NCBI GenBank assembly: GCA_009839485.1
Contig: VXPQ01000064.1
Span: forward strand, 1-35,749
Direction of reading: 5' to 3'
DNA from: Bacteroidetes bacterium SB0662_bin_6
Lineage (GTDB): Bacteria; Bacteroidota; Rhodothermia; Rhodothermales; VXPQ01
Length of the DNA stretch: 35,749 nt
The position numbers and the translations under genes are program-made. Under the pieces are notes generated by a model, which was given only the letters and a program-made list of their open reading frames with translations, did not search any database and was not told the origin of the DNA. Below, piece by piece: positions 25,343 through 32,776 of the stretch. Within the stretch, counting starts at the first letter, position 1; each line of letters opens with the position of its first letter.

Positions 25343-26362
25343 TTATGACAGATCGGTCCCGGAGCGATCTGTTTCGATCTCGTCTTTCCCTGACCAATCC
25401 GAGAGAATGGCAGCATCCGGTGAGGGCGCCGAGGGCATCCCATGGCGGCGCTCCCACCAGACGCTCGACACAAAGAAACACAGGCTGAGAAGGCGATCCA
25501 CGGCGCTGCGGACCAGCAACATGCCGACCACCTCCGCCACCGGCGCGTCGAGGAACGGGGTAATGCTTGCCCCCGCGCTCACAAATACAAGATCGCTCGA
25601 GGGCACGAACGGGATTCTGTTGATTACGACAAAGACCACGAGCAGGATAGCCCATGTTTCGAACGGAACGTCAGGAAGAACCACCCACCAGGCCGCTACC
25701 TGCAGCACGTACCCCACCAGAAAACGGGACACATGCGCAGCGGTCAGAATGGCCAGCGTACGGCGGGAAAGCGAAAAAATCTCGTGCCGAAAGCGGTATA
25801 CGAGCACGCCGATGAACACAGCGACCAGGGCGCCAAGGCCGACATACAGCGGACCGGGTATTTCGACGACTTCGCCGAGGGCAAGATGACCGGAAAGGAG
25901 TACACTTCCTATAAGAAGCGACGCGGAAAGCAAAGAGGAGACCGAGGAAACGATCAGGTTATCCTTGATGACGCCCATTACAGCCTTGCGCGCACGCTGC
26001 ACACGGTCCTTCGCCCACATGAACAGGTACACTTCGCCGGAGTAGCCGAGTACATCCATGTTCAGCACCCGTTTGCGAATCATCACAGCGATGCATTGCC
26101 AGGAAGGCATCGACCAGATCCGCCCGTAAATCATGGCCTCCGTAACCGGAAGCAGAAAATACATGGCAAGCAGCAATACATAGAATGTCGGCTCGGACGG
26201 AAGCGCATGAAGCAGACGATCCCACCCGATTTTCCAGATCTGGTAAATCAGCACGCCGACAATCGCCACGAGGAAAACGCCTCGCAGAACACGTACCAGC
26301 CGTTTGCCGGCGTCTGTGGCGGCAAACGCCCGCCAGCGTTCCGAAATGGGAGGAAGTTTCAT
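25343..26362 (-). CDS. Polytopic inner-membrane protein, flippase-like (possible LPG-synthase-TM relative)
   Basis: 339 aa with about seven or eight hydrophobic segments, for example LRGVFLVAIVGVLIYQIW, TFYVLLLAMYFLLPVTEAMI, LLSASLLIGSVLLSGHL, YVGLGALVAVFIGVLVYRF, WAILLVVFVVINRIPFVP and VVGMLLVRSAVDRLLSLCFF. A conserved-looking loop (RKRVLNMDVLGYSGEVYLFM) sits in the middle. The overall size and helix layout recall the lysylphosphatidylglycerol-synthase TM / UPF0104 flippase-like family, but no single motif fixes this. The C-terminal ~35 residues are polar. It begins 2 bp after the stop of a glycosyltransferase, so the two are one operon and may act together on a lipid-linked sugar. Confidence 0.6.
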   Translation of the reverse strand: MKLPPISERWRAFAATDAGKRLVRVLRGVFLVAIVGVLIYQIWKIGWDRLLHALPSEPTFYVLLLAMYFLLPVTEAMIYGRIWSMPSWQCIAVMIRKRVLNMDVLGYSGEVYLFMWAKDRVQRARKAVMGVIKDNLIVSSVSSLLSASLLIGSVLLSGHLALGEVVEIPGPLYVGLGALVAVFIGVLVYRFRHEIFSLSRRTLAILTAAHVSRFLVGYVLQVAAWWVVLPDVPFETWAILLVVFVVINRIPFVPSSDLVFVSAGASITPFLDAPVAEVVGMLLVRSAVDRLLSLCFFVSSVWWERRHGMPSAPSPDAAILSDWSGKDEIETDRSGTDLS

Positions 26363-26364
26363 GG

Positions 26365-27717
26365 CTACCGGCCCGCGAGGGCATCAAGCGTGCGAACAAA
26401 TTCGCGCGTGGTCGCTCGCGCATCGTGCCGCATGATTTCTCTCGGTTGCGGATCGAACGGGATGGGCAGCCGCTGCCCGAGTTCACGAGCATGGATGCAA
26501 TCCGTCAAAAGACGCGCTACCGCTGCCTTATCCTGAAGCTGTATCCCGGTCCCGGTGCGCCGGAGCATTTCCCCCACTTCCGGATTCGGGGAGAGCGAGA
26601 GAATGGGGCGCCCCACCGCAAGATACTCGAAGATTTTTGCGGGAATGATATGGCGTCGGCGCATATCGGTGCTTACAAGCAAAAGATCGAACCGGCGAAG
26701 CGTGGAAAGCGCCCGTTCGAGTGGAACGGCATCCTCGCATACAAACCGCCCTTCCAGCCCGTGAGCACGGGCCCGCGCAGCGTCGGTCTCCGAGAGCGGC
26801 CCGAAAGAATGTACGCAAACACGCTCGGCGAGAGAGACTTGCTGCTTCTGAAGTTCGGCCAGCGCATCCATGATGGGCGCAGCGGGCGACATGGCGCGAA
26901 AACGTCCGAAAAAGCCGATGCGCAACATGGACGAGTAGGCCGGAAGAACATCTTGCCGATGGATATCGCCCTCTATAGCAATGGGATCGTCGAAAACATC
27001 CGGATCGAAACTGTTTCCAATGACGACCATCGCAGGATCAAGGCGGGCATAGCATTCCTGGTATGCATCGGCTACCTGCCGCGTTTGAAACATGAGTACA
27101 TCCGCCCCTGCTACCACCCGGCGTTCCGCATTTCTGTCAATGCGTTTGACCCAGGCCCATTTTTCCCTGGTGCGCACCTCGGACAGCGTCCAGGGATCGC
27201 GAAAATCCGCGATGTACGGGACGCCGAGCCGCCTGCTCAACCACTGCCCTGCCACCAGGCCGGACCAGGGATCGCCGGTGGCCCAGACGACCTGCGGATC
27301 GACTTCGGCCGCTTGCCGCAGCATCTTCCCGAATTTTGCGGCAAAAAGAGGAAGCCAGGTATCTACGGGAAACTGCCGGTCCAGTGCGGCAATCCATGAA
27401 GCCGGCGCTCTCTGGCGGGATCTGCCCCCTTTTCCCGACGGCGCTCCCAACTGGCTCTCGGACCGGAACGTACGGTCTATGGGCGATGCAATGCTCAGCA
27501 CGCGAACGTCCTTTAGAAGATGCGCCTCTTTGCCGGTGAGTTTCGCCCCTGGAGATGCAATAGTCAGAATCGTCGGCTCCCAGCCGAATTCACGCAGATG
27601 AATGGCAAACCGGAACGGGCGCATGGACCCTACACGGCGGCGGGGCAGGAAGTAAGGCGCCAGTAGAAGAACTCTTTGGGGAGATGAAGGCACAGATCGT
27701 CGGCGATCAGGGAGCAT
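26365..27717 (-). CDS. Glycosyltransferase (GT4-type, DFRDPW subgroup)
   Basis: 450 aa, GT-B fold. The N-terminal half has RVLLLAPYFLPRRRVGSMRP, then VVWATGDPWSGLVAGQWLSR and YIADFRDPWTLSEV, a segment common to exopolysaccharide and O-antigen glycosyltransferases of Bacteroidota. The C-terminal half has RIGFFGRFRAMSP, LVSTDMRRRHIIPAKIFEYL and AVGRPILSLSPNPE. The K-x-x-E-Y-x-A-x-G nucleotide-sugar site is intact. Role: transfer of a sugar onto an envelope glycan; donor unknown. The ATG at 27717 gives a 14-residue polar lead before the first strand. It is first in a leftward pair with the flippase-like gene. Confidence 0.82.
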   Translation of the reverse strand: MLPDRRRSVPSSPQRVLLLAPYFLPRRRVGSMRPFRFAIHLREFGWEPTILTIASPGAKLTGKEAHLLKDVRVLSIASPIDRTFRSESQLGAPSGKGGRSRQRAPASWIAALDRQFPVDTWLPLFAAKFGKMLRQAAEVDPQVVWATGDPWSGLVAGQWLSRRLGVPYIADFRDPWTLSEVRTREKWAWVKRIDRNAERRVVAGADVLMFQTRQVADAYQECYARLDPAMVVIGNSFDPDVFDDPIAIEGDIHRQDVLPAYSSMLRIGFFGRFRAMSPAAPIMDALAELQKQQVSLAERVCVHSFGPLSETDAARARAHGLEGRFVCEDAVPLERALSTLRRFDLLLVSTDMRRRHIIPAKIFEYLAVGRPILSLSPNPEVGEMLRRTGTGIQLQDKAAVARLLTDCIHARELGQRLPIPFDPQPREIMRHDARATTREFVRTLDALAGR

Positions 27718-27895
27718 GCCAGGCTAAAAGCCCGTACAAAGCGCGTCGAAAAATAAGGATTTTTTGAGGAAGTTTCGTATTGCGGGAGTATCTGCAGGAA
27801 AGGGTCGGCTTTCGATTCTCGCCGGAGGTTCGTTTATTACAGATATCTATGCAATAAACGCGTTCGACAAACGCCCGCCATACACGGCCTGACGA

Positions 27896-28372
27896 ATGAA
27901 TACATACGAGAAGATAAACATAGGCGATTCCTTTTCAACCACGCGCTTTCTATCCAAGGAAGATGTGCAGACGTTCGCGGACCTGACCGGGGACGACAAT
28001 CCGATCCATGTAGACCCCGAATACGCCGCCACGACGCAATTCGAGCGGCCGATCGTACACGGTATCCTGCTGCTGGGCATCATCTCCAAAGTGCTTGGGC
28101 GGGATTTCCCGGGCCACGGTTGCATTGCCGCCTCCATTTCCTGCCGCTTTCTGCGCCCCGTGCCCGTAGGATCTGAAATCACGGTCGAGATCAAGATCAG
28201 CGAAAAGATCGAAAAGCGGAAACATGTCAGAAGCCGGGTATACGTCTACTATGAAGGGCGTCTGGCCGTGGGGGGTGAGGCTACCATTGTTCCTCCCTCT
28301 GAGGACAACGCAAGGGAAAATGGTGCAGCCTCCGACGTGGACCAGGAAGAAATGGCGCACGCGGAAAATTAG
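27896..28372 (+). CDS. MaoC-family (R)-specific enoyl-CoA hydratase-like protein
   Basis: 158 aa, single hot-dog fold. The catalytic signature TGDDNPIHVDPEYAATTQF carries D33 and H38 with the same spacing as the Asp/His pair of PhaJ-type hydratases. It is followed by RPIVHGILLLGIISKVLGRDF and the beta region AASISCRFLRPVPVGSEITV. The expected activity is hydration of trans-2-enoyl-CoA to (R)-3-hydroxyacyl-CoA; a dehydratase acting on another thioester is possible. The C-terminus is extended and acidic (PPSEDNAREN). The ATG at 27896 fits the family start with no Shine-Dalgarno. It is convergent with recF; a 28-bp palindrome holding a parS sequence lies between them. Confidence 0.88.
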   Translation: MNTYEKINIGDSFSTTRFLSKEDVQTFADLTGDDNPIHVDPEYAATTQFERPIVHGILLLGIISKVLGRDFPGHGCIAASISCRFLRPVPVGSEITVEIKISEKIEKRKHVRSRVYVYYEGRLAVGGEATIVPPSEDNARENGAASDVDQEEMAHAEN

Positions 28373-28434
28373 GTATAAGTACCTGATAATAAAGGATTTA
28401 TGTAAAAATTCGATACGGATTAAACATGTGAATG

Positions 28435-28462
28435 CTCCAATGTTTCACGTGAAACATTGGAG
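28435..28462. promoter_or_regulatory. parS: parS centromere-like site inside a 28-bp perfect palindrome
   Basis: TGTTTCACGTGAAACA at 28441-28456 is the parS sequence recognised by chromosomal ParB (Spo0J) across bacterial phyla. Symmetry continues outward with CTCCAA on the left and TTGGAG on the right, giving 28 perfectly palindromic bases. It lies in the 122-bp gap between the 3' ends of the MaoC and recF genes. ParB loads here and spreads, helping origin segregation and SMC loading; parA and parB are not in the window. Confidence 0.92.
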
Positions 28463-28494
28463 GCGCATATCTTTCGACGGTTCGACGGCGGCGA

Positions 28495-29658
28495 CTACGC
28501 GCCTGATTCAGCAGAGGCCAGCGGGCGAACCTGACCGTCCTCAACGAAAAGGGCCCGGTGTTGCCCCTCGTCGAAAGGAACAAGCCCATCGAAAGGTCGC
28601 CGATCCGTAGCGGAAATGATCGTTTGTCCGATACGGTCGGATTGAAGCAGATCGAGAAAGGCTTTCGACCGGGAAGCATCGAGGTGTTCAAATACGTCGT
28701 CGAGGAGCAGGATAGGGCGCTCCCCGGTGCGCTCCTGCAAAAAAGCGTACATGGCCAGTTTCAGGGCCATGCCGAACGTGCGGTGCTGCCCTTGCGAAGC
28801 GTACCGGCGGACCAGCATATCATCCAGACGAAACGCCAGATCGTCGAGATGCGGCCCGGCGAGCGTGGTTCCCCGGCGGCATTCGTCCTCGAAGACAGCG
28901 GCCAGTTTGTCCCGGTAGGCTGCCTGGATTGTTTCAAGAGGCGCCGCCGCGGAAAGACGCAGATTGGCATGGTACTCCATGGTCGGCTTTTCCGCCACGG
29001 ACTCGATGGCCTCGTAGGCCTGATGCAGATAGTCTGCAAACGCATCCGTAAAGCCCTGCCGGGCCTGCACAATCCGGCTTCCGAATGTTACCAGTTGTTC
29101 GTCCCAGGAAGAAAGTATGGCCGGCGTATTATCCATGGACCCGCCTTCTTTCATGCCGGCGAGGTAGCGGTTGCGCTGCTTCAGCACCCGCCGAAACCTG
29201 AGCAGGCCGTCGAGATACAACGGGGTAGCCTGACAAAGAAGATTATCCACGAAACGGCGGCGGTTATCAGGCCCCCCGGAGGTCAGGGCATAATCCTGCG
29301 GAGCGCACGCGACCACCGGCAATTGCCCTACCATGGAGGACACCCGTTCCTGTGCAACCCCGTTCATGAACATCCGCTTCCCCTCTCCCGGTACATACGC
29401 CATGCGGACACGCCGTTCCCGGCCGCCATCGCTCACGAACAAGCCTTCCACTTCGGTATGTTTCGCGCCGCGCCGTACAATATACCGGTCGCCCGATGTG
29501 ACGAAGCCCTTTGACAGGCAGGCATAATGAATTGCATCCAGCACATTCGTCTTCCCCGCCCCATTGGGGCCATACAGGAGATTCACCGATGGGGCAAACG
29601 TACATTCGGTACGCTCGTGCACGCGGAAATCCGTAAGGCGAATCGACTTGAGATACAT
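28495..29658 (-). CDS. recF: RecF recombination/gap-repair ATPase
   Basis: 387 aa from the ATG at 29658. The frame is open far upstream (to 30501), but that part is antisense to murQ and has no RecF character; YLKSIRLTDFRVHE is the classical RecF start. Walker A is GPNGAGKT (30-37). An ABC-type signature region SQGQHRTFGMALKLA (about 288-302) and Walker B ILLLDDVFEHLD (about 316-327) follow. Also seen are VACAPQDYALTSGGPDNRR and the LAGPHLDDLAF segment. RecF loads RecA on gapped DNA with RecO and RecR. In many genomes recF lies close to dnaA/dnaN and the origin. Here neither is visible, but two parS sites lie nearby. It is divergent from murQ across 129 bp. Confidence 0.95.
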   Translation of the reverse strand: MYLKSIRLTDFRVHERTECTFAPSVNLLYGPNGAGKTNVLDAIHYACLSKGFVTSGDRYIVRRGAKHTEVEGLFVSDGGRERRVRMAYVPGEGKRMFMNGVAQERVSSMVGQLPVVACAPQDYALTSGGPDNRRRFVDNLLCQATPLYLDGLLRFRRVLKQRNRYLAGMKEGGSMDNTPAILSSWDEQLVTFGSRIVQARQGFTDAFADYLHQAYEAIESVAEKPTMEYHANLRLSAAAPLETIQAAYRDKLAAVFEDECRRGTTLAGPHLDDLAFRLDDMLVRRYASQGQHRTFGMALKLAMYAFLQERTGERPILLLDDVFEHLDASRSKAFLDLLQSDRIGQTIISATDRRPFDGLVPFDEGQHRALFVEDGQVRPLASAESGA

Positions 29659-29787
29659 GGCCTGCTCATAACATCGCAGCATATGTACGTCGGCTGCGAC
29701 GATTTCGTTCGGGGGCGCCGCACTCGACGGATCTGCGCCCCAAAGAGGGGCCTCGGTCACCAACTTCTGTAATTCCAACCGGATCGT

Positions 29788-30717
29788 ATGCCACAAACCG
29801 AACCGCCTCCCCTTTTCTCGGAACTCGAGCACTTGGCCACGGAGCAGCGCAATCCCAAGTCCCGGAACATCGATCTGGCATCCGTGCCCGAAATCCTGGA
29901 GATCATCCATACAGAGGATCGCAAGGTCCCCGAAGCCGTGTGCACGGAAATTCCGTACATCGCAGAGGCCGTCGAGCTGATTGTGGATGCCTTCAAGCAG
30001 GGCGGACGGCTGTTTTATGCAGGTGCAGGAACGAGCGGGCGCCTTGGGATCGTGGATGCTTCGGAATGTCCGCCTACTTTCGGGAGCGATCCCGAGATGG
30101 TGCAGGGCATCATTGCGGGGGGGCCTGCGGCGGTTTTTCGTTCGCAGGAAGGCGCCGAGGACCTCGAGTCCAACGGCGTGGACGCATTGATCGAAGCCGG
30201 CGTGCATCCGCCCGATGTCGTATGCGGAATCGCGGCGAGCCGGCGAACCCCTTTTGTGGTGGGCGCGATCCGGCATGCCCGCTCCATCGGCTGTAAAACA
30301 ATCTACGTTACCTGCAATCCGCGCCAGCACTTCAATCTGGAGGTGGATGTGGCTATCTGCCCGGTGGTCGGCCCCGAAGTAATCATGGGTTCGACGCGCA
30401 TGAAATCCGGAACGGCGCAGAAACTGGTGCTCAATATGCTCACGACCGCCTCGATGATTCGCCTCGGCAAAGTATACGAGAATATGATGGTGGATCTGCA
30501 AATGACCAACGCGAAGCTGGTCGAGCGATCCAAACGCACCGTAATGACGGTGACAAGTGTGTCTTATGCCGAAGCCGCGGAATTACTGGATCGCGCCGGG
30601 GGGCATGTAAAGACGGCGCTGGTCATGCACCTTGCCGGGGTGGATGCGGAGGAGGCGGCCGGTCGGCTTGAGAAAGCAGGGGGATTTGTGCGGGCCGCGA
30701 TTGGAGAATTGGGATGA
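29788..30717 (+). CDS. murQ: N-acetylmuramic acid 6-phosphate etherase
   Basis: 309 aa, normal family length. It cleaves the lactyl ether of MurNAc-6-phosphate to GlcNAc-6-phosphate and lactate during peptidoglycan recycling in the cytoplasm. The SIS domain has the phosphosugar loop GAGTSGRLG (79-87). Other landmarks are the catalytic Glu in ASECPPTFG (E93), SQEGAEDLE, VCGIAASRRTPFVVGAIRHA and the signature GPEVIMGSTRMKSGTAQKLV. A C-terminal helical domain follows. The start ELEHLATEQRNPKSRNID is typical. No MurNAc kinase or transporter gene is adjacent. The stop codon is followed with no gap by a parS sequence. Confidence 0.95.
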   Translation: MPQTEPPPLFSELEHLATEQRNPKSRNIDLASVPEILEIIHTEDRKVPEAVCTEIPYIAEAVELIVDAFKQGGRLFYAGAGTSGRLGIVDASECPPTFGSDPEMVQGIIAGGPAAVFRSQEGAEDLESNGVDALIEAGVHPPDVVCGIAASRRTPFVVGAIRHARSIGCKTIYVTCNPRQHFNLEVDVAICPVVGPEVIMGSTRMKSGTAQKLVLNMLTTASMIRLGKVYENMMVDLQMTNAKLVERSKRTVMTVTSVSYAEAAELLDRAGGHVKTALVMHLAGVDAEEAAGRLEKAGGFVRAAIGELG

Positions 30718-30733
30718 TGTTTCACGTGAAACA
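30718..30733. promoter_or_regulatory. parS: Second parS centromere-like site
   Basis: TGTTTCACGTGAAACA, an exact 16-bp palindrome identical to the core at 28441-28456. It begins at the base after the murQ stop codon. The symmetry stops at 16 bp here. Spacing between the two cores is about 2.28 kb. Confidence 0.92.
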
Positions 30734-30749
30734 ATGGAAATTATTTTTT

Positions 30750-30776
30750 ATAAGTTACTGTTTTTAAAAAACTTAT
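30750..30776. terminator. AT-rich inverted repeat between convergent murQ and the XRE gene
   Basis: ATAAGTT (30750-30756) and AACTTAT (30770-30776) are exact reverse complements around a 13-nt centre of T and A runs. It is placed where a bidirectional terminator would be useful, but the stem has only one G-C pair per arm, so it would be weak. Confidence 0.3.
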
Positions 30777-30832
30777 GACTAATATACGGAATAATGAGTT
30801 ATGGGCTTGACATTCCGCTGTCAAATGCCGCG

Positions 30833-31093
30833 TCAACTTCCTGCGGCCTCACGAGTTCGTCCCCGTCGCCCGGACGCGGCAACGAACTGAAACACTTCTT
30901 CGAGCGGCTTACCGAACACATGGGCGATCCGGAACGCGACCTCAAGCGACGGCGAGTACTTGCCACCCTCGATCGCATTGACCGTCTGCCTGGTGACACC
31001 GACCTGGTCGGCGAGTTGCTGCTGCGTCATCTCGCCGTGGTGGAACCGCAGGGTCCGGATCTGATTACGGATGCTCGTCCCCGACTGAGCCAC
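30833..31093 (-). CDS. XRE-family transcriptional regulator, short
   Basis: 86 aa from a GTG at 31093. The frame is open further upstream, but that part overlaps the membrane-protein gene in another frame. The chain IRNQIRTLRFHHGEMTQQQL followed by ADQVGVTRQTVNAIEGGKYS and PSLEVAFRIAHVFGKPLEEV is a compact helix-turn-helix of the kind often paired with small membrane proteins. A basic tail (SGRRGRTREAAGS) follows. The start lies 2 bp after the stop of the 31096-31515 gene, so both are read from one transcript. Likely an autoregulator; the effector is unknown. Confidence 0.85.
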   Translation of the reverse strand: MAQSGTSIRNQIRTLRFHHGEMTQQQLADQVGVTRQTVNAIEGGKYSPSLEVAFRIAHVFGKPLEEVFQFVAASGRRGRTREAAGS

Positions 31094-31095
31094 GT

Positions 31096-31515
31096 TCAGA
31101 TCCCCCGGCGGTAATAGACGATTTGCAACACGTCCTTCGCCACCTCTGAACCGAACAGCGAGATGAGGAGCAGGTGCGCCACCCAGACGCCGCCGACCGA
31201 CAGGATCAGCGCCATGATCGCGCCAATGACTCCGATGCCCAGAATCCACGACGACCCGCTCTCTGCACGCCAGCCGATGAGCCGATCGCGCTCGTCGGCC
31301 TCGTCTGACCGGCTGGTGATCGCCGCGACGACATGTCCTGCGATATTGACGGCCACGATGAGGACGATCGCCACGGCGAAGATCGGCACGAAGGGCGGCA
31401 AGGCACTGACACCGTTCGACAGCATGAGGCCGGCGACAACCAGGTAGCCGCCTAAGCCGACGACGAGACTGGCGAGTTGAATCCAGACGCTTTTCTCCTC
31501 GAAGGACGTATCCAT
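31096..31515 (-). CDS. Small four-helix membrane protein (DUF2178-like), partner of XRE regulator
   Basis: 139 aa from the ATG at 31515, chosen because GGGAG lies five bases upstream (31521-31525), a good Shine-Dalgarno; a TTG at 31527 would add four residues. After MDTSFEEKSVWIQLASL come four hydrophobic segments (VVGLGGYLVVAGLML, FVPIFAVAIVLIVAVNIAGH, WILGIGVIGAIMALILSVGG, VAHLLLISLFGSEVAKDVL). The cytoplasmic DEADERDRLIGWRAE motif between helices 2 and 3 is typical of DUF2178-like proteins found beside XRE regulators. The role is unknown. Family name is given with caution. Confidence 0.75.
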   Translation of the reverse strand: MDTSFEEKSVWIQLASLVVGLGGYLVVAGLMLSNGVSALPPFVPIFAVAIVLIVAVNIAGHVVAAITSRSDEADERDRLIGWRAESGSSWILGIGVIGAIMALILSVGGVWVAHLLLISLFGSEVAKDVLQIVYYRRGI

Positions 31516-31725
31516 GGAGTCTCCCAATTCGATGTAATGACTAATATAGCTGACACAGTGTAAAAAATACTATACATATCCTGATTTGTCAAGCAGTATC
31601 GGAATAATAATTTACAGGCTTGCGCGATGGATTAAAGACCGAAACTCCTCTCCCTTGATCCTGTGACCGCTGCCCCGCAAGCTGCCTTACAGAATCAACT
31701 CACCCCTGGCATCTGCCCGTCCGGA

Positions 31726-32523
31726 CTAATTTGCGACCGAAGCGGTCTCCATCTCTTCGAGGGACGGGAGCAGCGAGTGCTTCACCCATCCGAACTCGGG
31801 GTTTATCTCAAGCGCCCGCTCGAGGGCCGTCCGGGCCTCCTCCAGATTGCCCCGGTCCATAAAGACAATCCCGAGCCGCGCATACGTATCCTCGTGACCC
31901 CATGACGGCAACACAGGGTCTTCCACCACTTCTTCCTCGAAGAGGCGAGCCGCTCTGTACAGCCCCTCGAGTGCGCGGTCCTTGTTCCCTCCCACAATGC
32001 GCGGGAGATTATAGGCAGTGATAGCCCTCAATAACACAACCCTCGGATTATCGGGTGCGAGTTCCCGGGCCCTGGACATAGCCCTGTTGAACTTGCGTCC
32101 CAGGGTTACGGCTTGCAAGGGGCGCACCGTCATCTTCTGGCCGTATGCGGCGGAAAGCATTAACCAGCCTTCGGCAAAAGTTTCGTCCCGATCGGTCGCG
32201 GCCTCAAGATGGTCGATGGCGTAGTTGACGTATTCCAGGATTTCGCGATTGCGGTTCGAGCCATCCAGTGCATGCAGAATGTTGGCCAATTCGCTTGCCG
32301 CCGACGCAGCATAGTAATGGGCGAATATGGCCAGACTGTCGTCATCGATGGCCTGCTCGAAAAGCGCACGGACCTTCAGGAGTTTGTCCTGATCGTCATG
32401 ATTGGCTCCATCTGCCAGCATCTCCTTGCCTTCGAGCAATAACTGCCTGGTTGACTGTGCCTGAACGGGTACGCACCATGCAACAAGCGCCGCAAATACA
32501 ATAATGGTGATCGAATTTCGCAT
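31726..32523 (-). CDS. Exported TPR-repeat protein
   Basis: 265 aa. MRNSITIIVFAALVAWCVPV followed by QAQS is a signal peptide with likely cleavage after AQA, so the protein is periplasmic. The mature part is all-helical, with tetratricopeptide-like segments: AIFAHYYAASAASELANIL, ETFAEGWLMLSAAYGQKM, HEDTYARLGIVFMDRGNLEE followed by ARTALERALEINPEFGW. Only the last two look like canonical TPR units. TPR domains hold protein partners; no partner is evident. It is the first gene of a leftward series with the membrane/XRE pair, but ~210 bp separate them. Function unknown. Confidence 0.72.
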   Translation of the reverse strand: MRNSITIIVFAALVAWCVPVQAQSTRQLLLEGKEMLADGANHDDQDKLLKVRALFEQAIDDDSLAIFAHYYAASAASELANILHALDGSNRNREILEYVNYAIDHLEAATDRDETFAEGWLMLSAAYGQKMTVRPLQAVTLGRKFNRAMSRARELAPDNPRVVLLRAITAYNLPRIVGGNKDRALEGLYRAARLFEEEVVEDPVLPSWGHEDTYARLGIVFMDRGNLEEARTALERALEINPEFGWVKHSLLPSLEEMETASVAN

Positions 32524-32586
32524 GCTCTTTTTGCGCCATGAAAAGGTGATACGGCTTAATATGGGAATTATATAGTTCCCTAACCA

Positions 32587-32751
32587 ATGCCTAAAAAGCC
32601 AAAAATCCCGAAGACCGTCAAGGAAGCGGAACGTACGATTTCGGCGAATCCGCGATATGGCGGGCTAACCATTGCCGAGGCAACACGCCGAATCCTATTG
32701 GGTAAAAAGGTGGAATATCCCCCCGAACCCCAGAATCGGAGATACACTTAA
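32587..32751 (+). CDS. Small basic ORF upstream of the sterol methyltransferase homologue
   Basis: 54 aa, ATG at 32587, TAA at 32749-32751, ending 25 bp before the methyltransferase start on the same strand. It reads MPKKPKIPKTVKEAERTISA then NPRYGGLTIAEATRRILLGK and a Pro/Arg-rich tail. A Lys-rich start and a helical middle make it look protein-like, but I know no homologue, and an open frame of this length can arise by chance. No clear Shine-Dalgarno. If real it could be cotranscribed with the methyltransferase. Confidence 0.35.
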   Translation: MPKKPKIPKTVKEAERTISANPRYGGLTIAEATRRILLGKKVEYPPEPQNRRYT

Positions 32752-32776
32752 GGTTATAATTTCCGGAGAACCCGCT

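Noticed and set aside
29243-29251. TTATCCACG, one mismatch from a DnaA box, near recF's middle
   Set aside because: A single site inside coding sequence with no cluster and no AT-rich unwinding region; not evidence of oriC in this window.
29659-30501. Open upstream extension of the recF frame (would give a 668-aa protein)
   Set aside because: The extra part is exactly antisense to murQ and has no protein-like motifs; RecF's normal N-terminus begins at 29658.
31669-31680. GCTGCCCCGCAA, resembling a conserved piece of cobalamin riboswitches, on the plus strand
   Set aside because: The other conserved parts are not in the right order nearby, and the next gene in that direction is on the opposite strand, so there is nothing for it to control.
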